NCBI GenBank assembly: GCA_012032475.1
Contig: JAAUSY010000017.1
Location: 1 to 40,366 of the forward strand
Direction of reading: 5' to 3'
Origin: Chloroflexaceae bacterium
GTDB lineage: Bacteria > Chloroflexota > Chloroflexia > Chloroflexales > Chloroflexaceae
Length of the DNA stretch: 40,366 nt
Made by a program: the position numbers and the translations under genes. This document shows, piece by piece, positions 32,365-40,248 of this stretch. Position 1 is the first letter of the stretch; each line of letters opens with the position of its first letter. Under the pieces are notes generated by a model. That model worked only from the letters and a program-made list of their open reading frames with translations, searched no databases and was not told where the DNA came from.

Positions 32365-33780
32365 ATGGCGGAACTCCAGCGCTACGAGCAAAAGGCACAG
32401 CAGGTGTTTGGCGAAGTGTGTGTGAACAAAGCCCTGGTGCAGCAGGCTGGTTTCGGCACACGCAGCATCCCCGCCTTCGTGAGCGAGTGGATTGTCACGC
32501 GCAACGCGCCGGATGGCGTGCTCGACGACACATCCCGCGAGCGCATTCGCACCTTCCTGAACAAACACCTCCCTACCCGCGACCAGAAAGAGCACCTCAA
32601 AGCGCAGCTTCGCAACGGCGAAACCCTCACCGTCCTCGACCAGTACCGCGTGACGGTTGACCTGCACCAGAATGAGTTTCGCCTTGCCATCCCCTGCCTG
32701 GACGAAGCGGCAGCAAGTATTGAAAGCCACCTGCCCGAAACATACCCGCTGCTGCTTGGCGGCGGTATCTGGGGCGTGGGCAAACTGCAATACTATCCCC
32801 CCGATTATCAGCGCAAGACGGGGCAAATCTGGATGGTGGATTTTCGCCCGATGCAGAACGCTCGCCTGGATATGGATCTCTTCTGCGAGAACCGCGCCGC
32901 GTTTGAGCTAGACGAGTGGCGCAACCTGCTGATTGCCAGCATGGGCTACAACCCGGAGGCATACAGCATCGCGCAGCAGATGCACCTGCTCACGCGGCTC
33001 GTGCCGATGGTGCAACAGCGGGTGAACCTGATCGAACTTGCGCCGAAGGGCACGGGCAAATCGTTCATCTTCCTCAACCTCTCGCGCCATGTGCGGCTGG
33101 TGTCGGGCGGCAAAGTGACCGCCGCTGCGCTCTTCTACAACAACGCCACGCGCCAGCCGGGGCTGTTGAGCAACTACGACGTGGTGGTGTTCGACGAGGC
33201 GCAGTCCATCTCGTTCGACAACCCCGGCGAGATTATCGGTGTTCTGAAGGACTACCTGGAGTCGGGTAGCTTTGCGCGTGGCGGCACGCAGAAAATTGAG
33301 GCGGGGGCGGGGCTGGTGCTGCTGGCAAACATCCCGCTGGACGAATACAAGCGCCCGCTGTACGACAACCTCTTCGCGGAACTGCCCGCCTTCCTGGGCG
33401 AAACCGCCTTCATAGACCGCATGCACGGCATCTTGCCAGGGTGGGAGCTGCCGCGCATCCAGCAGTCGTTCATCGCAACGGGGATGGGCTTCAAGGCCGA
33501 CTACTTTGGCGACGTGCTGCACCACCTGCGGAGCCGTGCAGGGTATGAGCACCTGGTGCAGCAGCACAACATGATTACGGGCACGAACGACCGCCGTGAC
33601 CTCACGGCGATCTCGCGACTGGCGACGGGCTTCTGCAAGCTGCTCTTCCCGCACGCGACGATGAGCGCGGGCGACTTCCGCGAATACTGCCTGAAGCCGG
33701 CGGTGCAGTTGCGCCAGCGTGTGCGTGACCAGCTTTGCCTGCTCGAACCGGAGTATGAGGCAGTGCGGATGGGGTGGTAG
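32365..33780 (+). CDS. brxL: BrxL-like AAA+ protein, short form without Lon protease domain
   Basis: ATG 32365 with AGGGGGAAA upstream, 16 bp after pglZ. The 471-aa protein has the BrxL N-terminal domain (FGEVCVNKALVQQAGFGTRS, then IPAFVSEWIV), a beta-strand segment with NGETLTVLDQYRVTVDLHQN, and an AAA+ domain with Walker A IELAPKGTGKSFIFLNL (about 223-239), Walker B YDVVVFDEAQSISF (271-284) and sensor LVLLANIPLD. Long BrxL proteins (about 680 aa) add a Lon-like domain; this one ends soon after the AAA+ lid. I recall a shorter BrxL subfamily of about 450 aa, so it is probably complete. BrxL forms DNA-binding ring multimers and is needed for exclusion, not for methylation. Confidence 0.9.
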   Translation: MAELQRYEQKAQQVFGEVCVNKALVQQAGFGTRSIPAFVSEWIVTRNAPDGVLDDTSRERIRTFLNKHLPTRDQKEHLKAQLRNGETLTVLDQYRVTVDLHQNEFRLAIPCLDEAAASIESHLPETYPLLLGGGIWGVGKLQYYPPDYQRKTGQIWMVDFRPMQNARLDMDLFCENRAAFELDEWRNLLIASMGYNPEAYSIAQQMHLLTRLVPMVQQRVNLIELAPKGTGKSFIFLNLSRHVRLVSGGKVTAAALFYNNATRQPGLLSNYDVVVFDEAQSISFDNPGEIIGVLKDYLESGSFARGGTQKIEAGAGLVLLANIPLDEYKRPLYDNLFAELPAFLGETAFIDRMHGILPGWELPRIQQSFIATGMGFKADYFGDVLHHLRSRAGYEHLVQQHNMITGTNDRRDLTAISRLATGFCKLLFPHATMSAGDFREYCLKPAVQLRQRVRDQLCLLEPEYEAVRMGW

Positions 33781-33861
33781 ACAACAAAAGAACTCCATAT
33801 AGCAACCCCACATTATCTGTAAACCAGAACGGGGGTGCTGATCTACCTTGGCCTGGCTCCG

Positions 33862-33889
33862 TTCACGAATCAGACAGGCTCGCTATAGT
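33862..33889 (+). promoter_or_regulatory. Promoter of the CHAT protease module
   Basis: TTCACG, a 16-bp spacer and TATAGT lie 35 bp before ATG 33924, in the 143-bp gap after brxL. It would make the CHAT module a separate transcript from the BREX-like operon. GAGG lies seven bases before the ATG. Confidence 0.5.
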
Positions 33890-33923
33890 TCACTGGTTGT
33901 AATGGAAAGACAATGAGGATATA

Positions 33924-36509
33924 ATGCACGAACACCTTGACAAGAAGAAGTTCCGGGGACTGCTGATACTCACAAGTGTGATATTGATTATAGTTCTCTT
34001 GCTAACTTACAGTGGTCCCTGGATACTGAAGACATTAGGTGTGACCAAAGCGTTTCTCCTGATCGGAGCATATGGAGTTGGCACTTCTGGTATTACGCTT
34101 TTTTTTGTTTCCATCAGACGGCACGTACCGGCGCGATGGAGGAGAACCGGAGGGTGCGTCGTGCTGGCAATGTTGTGGTTTGCGTGGGCAGCACTGGGAT
34201 CATTAGTAACCGGGGCATTTGGCATTACTGGCGGAACTACACTCCTTATATTGACTTGCGCTATCGTCTTTCTGTCATTACGTATTTTTCCTTCTCAGGC
34301 AGGGTTTCTGATAGTACGCAATCTCCCGCACACGATCCAGGTAGCGGCTGATCTTCACGCATTACCGCTTGTTTTTTTGAAGCCTGAGCGATTTCCACGA
34401 TTCCTTGCCCGTCAGCATGCAAATGTAGCCTTGTTTATTTATCTTACGCCCCTTGGCGATAAATCGGAGAACGAGGAGAAAGCAATCTGGCACTTACACC
34501 AGGCACTTGAGGTATACGAACAATGCAAAGAGGCTTCTTCCAGAGATCTGGCACGATGGGCTGATGTTATGTGCCGTCTGTCCCGGGTTTACATCGATCG
34601 TATTCGAGGAAACCCTGCTGAGAACAAGACTACTGCACTGCGTTATTTGCAATGTGTCGAAGAGTATACTCGACCTATCAGATCGAAGGAGTGGGCAAAA
34701 GCACTGGCTTTAATGGGGACAATCTACGTAGCACAGAAGGCAGAAGATGATTCAGAGATGTCAGCAAACATTGAACAGGCAATCGGACTATATCACCAGG
34801 CATTGACCATTATGAACCGTATATCACATCCTGCTGATTGGGCAGTTATAAACACACAACTGGCACGAGCCTACCACGAAAGGTTGGAAGGCGAGAAGCA
34901 GCATAACCTGGAGCAGGCCATAGTCCATGCACAAAGATCGCTGGAGGTATTCACTCGTCAGAAAAACCCCTATTTGTGGATGCTCGCTACAGAGCAACTT
35001 ATCTTTGCTACGTATAAGCTTGCCACACTACGAGATGAACTGGAAGCACACATAGAATGGATTATTGATGCAAACAAGCATATTTTGAAAACACTCTCGC
35101 CCGCCTCTCTTCCCAGGGAATATCGCCTTCTTGCCACAAGGCTTGGCTCGTTATACGTGGACAAAGGTGACACCTATAACGCCATTCGGTGGTTTGAAGC
35201 AGCACACCGTGCCATCCAGCACCTGCGCGGCGAAGCCCCGCGCCAGGAAACGAAGCGTCGTATCTCGCAGGAGAATGTCAACCTTTACGCTCAACTTGTT
35301 GCCTGCTGTTTGCACGAGAACGATACCACCTCGGCATTTGAGTACACTGCCGCGGGCAAGGGTCGGGCCTTTGTTGACACGCTTGACAGCACGCGCTTCG
35401 ACTTGCTGGTTGCTGTCGCGGACGACCCGACCCTGGCGCAGGATTGGCAGCAGGCTCGCGCCCTGCGTCAGCAGATAGACAACATCCAGATGCAACTTGG
35501 TGGTCAATCTGGTGCCATTGCCGATGGAGAACAAAACCAGCGTATGTTGTTTGACACCCTGCCCAGGTTGAAGCAGCAAGAGAAGACACTGTGGGAAGAC
35601 TTGAGCTACAAGTACCCCGCACTTACCGCCACACAACAAGCTCCCATGCTCACCACCGCCGACGCGCAGGCACTGGCGCGGGAGCTTGGCGCAACCCTCG
35701 TTGAATACTACTATCATGCCGAGGGATGGTGTGCCTTTGTCGTGTCGCCAGAACAGGTGCAGTATGTGACCCTACCAGCCATCACGGAAGATCTGATGGA
35801 TAAGATGATCGACAGGTTATTCAAGATGGACGACCCTTTCTGCCGCACCAACCCTAAGCTGATGGACGAGTACCTGCACGACTGGCACGCAGCGGTCATC
35901 GCGCCTCTGCGCGAACATCTACCTGCTGGTGGCAGGGTTATGCTAGCTCCGCACTGGGTGCTCAACTTCTTCCCCATCGGCGCAGCGTGCGACCCGCAGA
36001 GTGGGCGCTATGTTTGCGAGGACTATTTGCTTGCCTTCGCGCCAAGCCTCTCTGCGCTGTGGGTGATGCACCAGCAAGCCGCAAAAACGCAGCCTTCCGA
36101 GCGTGGGCGAAATAGCTTGCGCGTTTTCAGTGCCGCCTATGCACCCGACATCCCCGGCCTGGTACCCGCTACCCGTCAGACGGTGCAGGCATTTGCACCA
36201 GACCTGATTGAACAGTATGATAGGGTTACGCCCGACGCCATCATCGCCGCGGTGCGGCAACAACCCGCCCCGGACGTCCTCCACATCGCGGCCCACGGCT
36301 GGTTTGATAGGGAGATGCCCGAACAATCGGGGCTGGAGTTGCAAGGTGGCTGGCTCACCGTGCAGCGCATCATCATCGAGATGCCCTTGCAGCACACCCG
36401 GCTGGTCACGCTAGCCTCGTGCCTGCTTGGGCGGGCCAGCCTGGAGCAGAGCGGCGAGGCGGTCGGCATCACGCAGGCATTCCTCACGGCAGGGCGCGGT
36501 CGGCGGTGA
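33924..36509 (+). CDS. Membrane-anchored TPR-CHAT caspase-like protease (frameshifted near the end)
   Basis: The rebuilt protein is about 922 aa. The N-terminus has four predicted membrane helices at about 13-33, 43-65, 77-96 and 99-120 (for example LLILTSVILIIVLLLTY). Residues about 165-470 are TPR-like helical repeats (AIWHLHQALEVYEQ, ALRYLQCVEEY, AIGLYHQALTIMNR, AIVHAQRSLEVF, AIRWFEAAHRAI). From about 595 a CHAT domain begins: GATLVEYYYHAEGWCAFVVS, HWVLNFFPIGAA, the catalytic His in VLHIAAHGWFD (about 791) and catalytic Cys in LVTLASCLLGR (about 833). The frame derails at the GGG run 36492-36494, where one G is missing. CHAT proteases are caspase relatives that act in immunity and cell death. 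The first 1.2 kb is distinctly AT-richer than the CHAT half. Confidence 0.85.
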   Translation: MHEHLDKKKFRGLLILTSVILIIVLLLTYSGPWILKTLGVTKAFLLIGAYGVGTSGITLFFVSIRRHVPARWRRTGGCVVLAMLWFAWAALGSLVTGAFGITGGTTLLILTCAIVFLSLRIFPSQAGFLIVRNLPHTIQVAADLHALPLVFLKPERFPRFLARQHANVALFIYLTPLGDKSENEEKAIWHLHQALEVYEQCKEASSRDLARWADVMCRLSRVYIDRIRGNPAENKTTALRYLQCVEEYTRPIRSKEWAKALALMGTIYVAQKAEDDSEMSANIEQAIGLYHQALTIMNRISHPADWAVINTQLARAYHERLEGEKQHNLEQAIVHAQRSLEVFTRQKNPYLWMLATEQLIFATYKLATLRDELEAHIEWIIDANKHILKTLSPASLPREYRLLATRLGSLYVDKGDTYNAIRWFEAAHRAIQHLRGEAPRQETKRRISQENVNLYAQLVACCLHENDTTSAFEYTAAGKGRAFVDTLDSTRFDLLVAVADDPTLAQDWQQARALRQQIDNIQMQLGGQSGAIADGEQNQRMLFDTLPRLKQQEKTLWEDLSYKYPALTATQQAPMLTTADAQALARELGATLVEYYYHAEGWCAFVVSPEQVQYVTLPAITEDLMDKMIDRLFKMDDPFCRTNPKLMDEYLHDWHAAVIAPLREHLPAGGRVMLAPHWVLNFFPIGAACDPQSGRYVCEDYLLAFAPSLSALWVMHQQAAKTQPSERGRNSLRVFSAAYAPDIPGLVPATRQTVQAFAPDLIEQYDRVTPDAIIAAVRQQPAPDVLHIAAHGWFDREMPEQSGLELQGGWLTVQRIIIEMPLQHTRLVTLASCLLGRASLEQSGEAVGITQAFLTAGRGRR

Positions 36510-36691
36510 CGGCGCTCTGGTCGGTGGAGGTGAATGCAACGATGAGGCTCTTTCAGGCGTTCTACCACCGCATCAGGGCCGGTGAGCCGCCCGCCGTGGC
36601 GATGCGCGGGGCGGTGGAGGAGATCCGCAGGGAGGGATGGGAGCATCCCTACTACTGGGCGGCGTTTCAGGTGTATGGATTGGCGTTTTAG
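36494..36691 (+). CDS. C-terminal end of the CHAT domain in the shifted frame
   Basis: This frame gives ARSAVTALWSVEVNATMRLF, QAFYHRIRAGEPPAVAMRGA and YYWAAFQVYGLAF with stop at 36689-36691. It is the invariant CHAT C-terminus (usually GA-SVV-SLW-V-D--T, then P-YWA-F-L-G). Restoring one G in the run at 36492-36494 fuses it to the upstream frame as LTAGARSAVTALW. It has no start site of its own. Confidence 0.85.
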   Translation, partial: ARSAVTALWSVEVNATMRLFQAFYHRIRAGEPPAVAMRGAVEEIRREGWEHPYYWAAFQVYGLAF

Positions 36692-36717
36692 CGAAGGGTA
36701 AGAAGGAGGAAGCCGTG

Positions 36718-37167
36718 ATGGAAGATAATGAGGCGCTTGTTCGACACGGATCGGGTTTGCTCGAATTGATGACCATGGACCCGGATACTCTCTGGGCCGC
36801 CCTCGATGAGGAGGAGCGGGAGAGGGTGGTGCATACCTTGCAGCAGTTCGACGTTCGTCTTGCCGCCGCAACGACTGAAGCGGACCTGGCCGGGGTTGCT
36901 TCCGAGGTGTTGCGCCTGGTCAACGATACCCCGCCCCTGCGAGATATGCTGGTTTCCGACGAGATGAAAGCGCAGATGACCACCATGAGTGGCGGGGGCG
37001 GCGTTCTGGGTGGATCTGGAACGATAGCCCCCGGACGACGGACAGAGTATGCCAGAGCGATGCGCTACAACGTGGCAGTCGTGCTTCATCGTCCGCCGGG
37101 GGGGCGTCCGCCGGGGGGGCGTCCGCCGGGGGACCCGACCACTCTCCCACCACCACCGTCGAGATGA
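36718..37167 (+). CDS. 149-aa protein of the CHAT module with Pro/Gly-rich tail
   Basis: ATG 36718 is preceded by AAGGAGG, 26 bp after the CHAT stop. Residues 1-85 are helical and acidic (LVRHGSGLLELMTMDPDTLW, EEERERVVHTLQQFDVRLAA, LAGVASEVLRLVNDTPPLRD), then a Gly-rich hinge GGGGVLGGSGT, and a tail containing GGRPPGGRPPGD and TTLPPPPSR. I recognise no family. The tail is encoded by three 15-bp tandem units containing G7 runs, so its reading frame is vulnerable to sequencing error. Sitting between a protease and a membrane protein, it could be an adaptor, an inhibitor or the protease substrate; this is inference from position only. Confidence 0.6.
   Translation: MEDNEALVRHGSGLLELMTMDPDTLWAALDEEERERVVHTLQQFDVRLAAATTEADLAGVASEVLRLVNDTPPLRDMLVSDEMKAQMTTMSGGGGVLGGSGTIAPGRRTEYARAMRYNVAVVLHRPPGGRPPGGRPPGDPTTLPPPPSR
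37091..37135 (+). repeat. Three 15-bp tandem repeats
   Basis: GTCCGCCGGGGGGGC occurs twice in tandem, followed by a diverged third copy GTCCGCCGGGGGACC. They encode the repeated GGRPP of the 149-aa protein's tail. The G7 runs may vary in length by slippage or be miscounted. Confidence 0.8.
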
Positions 37168-37210
37168 AGATGCTGTTGTCGATTCGGACACCCTGCAAGG
37201 ATGAGCGGCC

Positions 37211-38197
37211 ATGTTTACCAAACTCCCGGAACTCTTTGAGCGGAACTTTCTGATCGGGTACTTCGTGCCAGTGCTGAGTTTCCTGGTTGCCAGCCTGTTT
37301 CTGCTCGGCGAATTCGGTGTTTTGCCACCCACCCTCACCACCAATCTGACCATCACCAGCGAAGTTGATGCCCTGATTGGCGTCACGGTCATTGGCCTGT
37401 TGACGTGGGTGGTGAGCATCTTTCTGCTGGCAATGAACCGCGATATCGTGCGGGTTATCGAAGGGTATGGCGGCTGGAATCCCGCACGGGTCTTTGCTGG
37501 CCTGGAGCGACGACACTACCAGCGACTCTGCCGGGAGATATCCCGTCTGAATGAGGAGTATAGAGCCTGTCATGACGAGGGGCAGCTTTTCCCGCCGCAG
37601 AAACATGCACGGCTTGCGCAACTGCTGCAAGAACGAGTCGGGCACTTCCCGGACGATGCACAATGGCTGCTGCCCACCTCGTTTGGCAACACCATCCGAG
37701 CCTTTGAGGTCTACCCACGGGTGATGTATGGTGTGGACGCTATCCCTGGGTGGAACCGCTTGCTGGCGGTGATGCCAGAGGCGTATGCCCAACTGGTGGA
37801 CAATGAAAAGGCCATCGTAGACTTCTGGGTTAACATGTGGCTGGCAAGCCTGTTGTGCCTGGTTGAATACGTGGGGGTCGCCCTGTACACCCACACGATA
37901 GTGGCCCCCTTGCTGCCGCCGATTGCGCTTGCGCTGCTGCTCTTTGCCTACCTACGAGCCAGAAGCGCCGCAGTCGAGTGGGGGGATATGTTCAAAGCGG
38001 CCTTTGACGTGTTTCTCCCCGATCTGCACCGCAAGTTTGGCTTCACTGGAACGCGCAAACCCAGGAAGAGCAACATGCCACCTGGAAACAGTTCAGCCAG
38101 GCGGTTCTCTACTCCAATCCAGACCATCTGCCAGAACGGTCGTGGGAGGAGTGAGGGGGAGGATAAGCAGGGGCAATTTTCCACAGATACTGCCTGA
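37211..38197 (+). CDS. Four-helix membrane protein of the CHAT module (frameshifted near the end)
   Basis: ATG 37211, 43 bp after the 149-aa gene. Two hydrophobic helices lie near the N-terminus (about 14-34, LIGYFVPVLSFLVASLFLLG; about 53-76, ALIGVTVIGLLTWVVSIFLL), then a 125-residue cytoplasmic or external soluble loop with LERRHYQRLCREISRLNEEY and FGNTIRAFEVYPRVMYGVDA, then two helices at about 205-250. After FGFTG (about residue 282) the frame is lost: adding one base at about 38052 gives AQTQEEQHATWKQFSQAVLY, SNPDHLPERSWEE and TGA 38152-38154, so the likely protein is about 314 aa. No known family is recognised. The position suggests the membrane effector or receptor of the module. Confidence 0.72.
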   Translation: MFTKLPELFERNFLIGYFVPVLSFLVASLFLLGEFGVLPPTLTTNLTITSEVDALIGVTVIGLLTWVVSIFLLAMNRDIVRVIEGYGGWNPARVFAGLERRHYQRLCREISRLNEEYRACHDEGQLFPPQKHARLAQLLQERVGHFPDDAQWLLPTSFGNTIRAFEVYPRVMYGVDAIPGWNRLLAVMPEAYAQLVDNEKAIVDFWVNMWLASLLCLVEYVGVALYTHTIVAPLLPPIALALLLFAYLRARSAAVEWGDMFKAAFDVFLPDLHRKFGFTGTRKPRKSNMPPGNSSARRFSTPIQTICQNGRGRSEGEDKQGQFSTDTA

Positions 38198-38248
38198 AGT
38201 TCGTAGTGAGGCTGCGGACGGAGTGGAAAGAAAAGGGGAAAGGTGCGT

Positions 38249-39295
38249 ATGAAAAGGATGGGTATAGAACTTCAAACCCTGACACCGCTCTGGACGGGCG
38301 GGGCCGATGGAAAGGTTGACCGCATCCATGAGACGGGGTTGCTCGGCAGTTTGCGCTGGTGGTATGAGGTAATGGTGCGTGGGACGGGTGGGGAGGTGTG
38401 TGACACTGTTAGCTCTGGCTGCGTGCTTGATGACAGAAAAGTGGGGCTATGTGATGTGTGCCAGCTTTTTGGCGCAACAGGTTGGCGGCGGCGGTTTCGG
38501 CTATCATTGGCCCATAATCAAGTAAAATCCATGTCGGATTTCCCACAGAAAATCACTGCATCACCACCACGCATTCGAGGCAGTGGAACAGGACAACCAT
38601 CCTGGTACTTCCAGTATCAAGATGACCAGATGCGAAAGCCTAACTCTCCAATGAGCGGTTCTTTCTCTGTGCATATCCAGAGCCTCGTTCCTACCTTTCC
38701 CGCTGAAGTTATCGCTGGCCTTGTCCAGTTTGTAGCTGACTGGACAGCGATAGGCGCACGAGCACAGATGGGCTTTGGTGTGTCCCAGGTGCAAGGGGAG
38801 CGTGTTGACACAGCCCCCCTTTATAACCACCTGGCGGCATGTCAAGGGAGTAAAACGTATTCAAATTTACCCTCTCTGAATAACATGTTCCTGGCTCGCA
38901 TTCAAGTGACAAATCAGCAACCCCAGGAGACGTTTAATCTCAAGTATGATCTGCGTGCTCTGTTTCGAGGCAATACTACAGTGCGACACTTCATCATGGG
39001 GACAGTGGACAAGAAATCGCCTGTTGGACCCGAGCGCATGGCGGCGAAGATCAAGATGTCGCATCCCTACGGCGATGGCTTGATGCGTGTCTGGGGATGG
39101 GTACCAGCGCTGCCGAAAGGGGCCGAGATGGAACGCGACGAGGTTCTTACCGCAATCCACGCCCATCTCGAAAGCAACTACCCTATCGAGTGCTGGCGCG
39201 AGATGAACTCAGACCGCGACACGCAGACCAAGCAACAAACAGATGCCAGTGCATTTCTCCGTTCGCTTTTGCAAGGAGAGGACACGCAGCCATGA
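38249..39295 (+). CDS. cmr1: Type III-B CRISPR RAMP protein Cmr1
   Basis: ATG 38249 (GGGGAAAGG upstream; GTG 38243 is also in frame). The 348-aa protein starts with the Cmr1 hallmark IELQTLTPLWTGGADGKVDR, then HETGLLGSLRWWYEVMVRGT and CDVCQLFGATGWRRRFRLSL. A Gly-rich RAMP loop, GARAQMGFGVSQVQGE, lies near residue 168, and the second RAMP half includes FNLKYDLRALFRG and KIKMSHPYGDGLMRVWGW. Cmr1 (Cas7 group) sits at the 3'-guide end of the Cmr effector complex and helps bind target RNA. It is usually the first cmr gene. Its stop overlaps the next start as ATGA, showing an operon. Confidence 0.92.
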   Translation: MKRMGIELQTLTPLWTGGADGKVDRIHETGLLGSLRWWYEVMVRGTGGEVCDTVSSGCVLDDRKVGLCDVCQLFGATGWRRRFRLSLAHNQVKSMSDFPQKITASPPRIRGSGTGQPSWYFQYQDDQMRKPNSPMSGSFSVHIQSLVPTFPAEVIAGLVQFVADWTAIGARAQMGFGVSQVQGERVDTAPLYNHLAACQGSKTYSNLPSLNNMFLARIQVTNQQPQETFNLKYDLRALFRGNTTVRHFIMGTVDKKSPVGPERMAAKIKMSHPYGDGLMRVWGWVPALPKGAEMERDEVLTAIHAHLESNYPIECWREMNSDRDTQTKQQTDASAFLRSLLQGEDTQP

Positions 39296-40248
39296 GCTAT
39301 GATTTTTTTGCCCAGACCCAAGAACTTACCCTGCAAGAGCTACAGAGTAAGGAGAAGTTGCCATTGTGGAAAAGCAAGCGTCCTGATCCAGCAATTGAAT
39401 GGCTCAAACGACTTGATTTGCTCCCAACGAGCCAGATAGATTCTGTTATCGAACACTTGCCCCCTCTGAGCTTTGCCCTCACGCTGCAATTTCAGCTCGC
39501 CAAACCCTATATCAGCCGTGACGAAACGTCGTTCTCCATTATCGAGAACCCGGTTCGCAAGGAGTGGGTGTTCAAGGTGCCGTATGTCGCGCCGAGCGGA
39601 TGGAAGGGTGCGCTGCGGGCGGCACTGTGGCAAAACCTTGGAAAAGAGGTGCATGAGACTGACGAGCAGGTAAAACGTTTGTTTGGCGAAATTCGAGACG
39701 ATACAACTGGACAAGCAGGCTGCCTGCACCTTTACCCAACGTTCTTCGACCAGGTAGGGCTGGAAGTCATCAATCCTCACGACCGTGAGAGAGGTATCGG
39801 GAAACGAGGCCCCATCTATTTTGAGTGTGTGCCAGCACAGGCGACCGGGCGATTAACCATGCTCTATGTGCCTATCAAGGTTCCCGCAAGGGCTGCGGAG
39901 GTGGCAGAGGATTTGCGAATTTTGGCAGAAGGGGTCGTCGCTATGCTCACCACCTACGGCTTCGGCGCGAAGACCAGCAGCGGCTATGGTACTGCGGAGG
40001 ATGCATTGCAGGGAGTGGGGCAACTGGTGGTGCATGCTGCACTGTCATACCCGGGTGTTGCTGAAAAGCCTGGGGATACAACGCAATCTGAAACACCACA
40101 AGCCCCCTCACGCTATCAGGAACCTTCAGGGTACCTCATTGCCGCTCTCCGTCAGGATGATGGCAGCTTGAAGTCTGAAGCGGATTATCAAGCCAGCGTT
40201 GAACGGCAGGGGAAAAAGTACACCAAAAGCGAAAAAACAGTTCTATGA
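39292..40248 (+). CDS. RAMP-superfamily type III CRISPR protein (frameshifted near window end)
   Basis: ATG 39292 overlaps the cmr1 stop; a longer reading upstream is only the shadow of cmr1. The N-terminal 60 residues are helical (SYDFFAQTQELTLQELQSKE). RAMP features follow: FALTLQFQLAKPYISRDETS, the NPVRKEWVFKVPYVAPSGWK pattern running into GALRAALW (the insertion-strand and helix typical of Cas7-like proteins) and a Gly-rich TTYGFGAKTSSGYGTAED near residue 230. Identity within type III is unclear: it is not Cas10, which normally follows cmr1, and resembles no single Cmr subunit well enough to name. At the A6 run 40232-40237 the frame shifts; the protein continues to the window edge. Confidence 0.72.
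   Translation: MSYDFFAQTQELTLQELQSKEKLPLWKSKRPDPAIEWLKRLDLLPTSQIDSVIEHLPPLSFALTLQFQLAKPYISRDETSFSIIENPVRKEWVFKVPYVAPSGWKGALRAALWQNLGKEVHETDEQVKRLFGEIRDDTTGQAGCLHLYPTFFDQVGLEVINPHDRERGIGKRGPIYFECVPAQATGRLTMLYVPIKVPARAAEVAEDLRILAEGVVAMLTTYGFGAKTSSGYGTAEDALQGVGQLVVHAALSYPGVAEKPGDTTQSETPQAPSRYQEPSGYLIAALRQDDGSLKSEADYQASVERQGKKYTKSEKTVL

Noticed and set aside
32365-33780. BrxL truncated by loss of its Lon protease domain
   Set aside because: The end is clean, no Lon-like sequence follows in any frame before the CHAT promoter, and a short BrxL subfamily of similar length is known to me.
40228-40241. Programmed -1 frameshift at the A-run in the RAMP gene
   Set aside because: The A-AAA-AAC-like heptamer is not in the required register with the zero frame, and the join needs a +1 change; an extra A is simpler.
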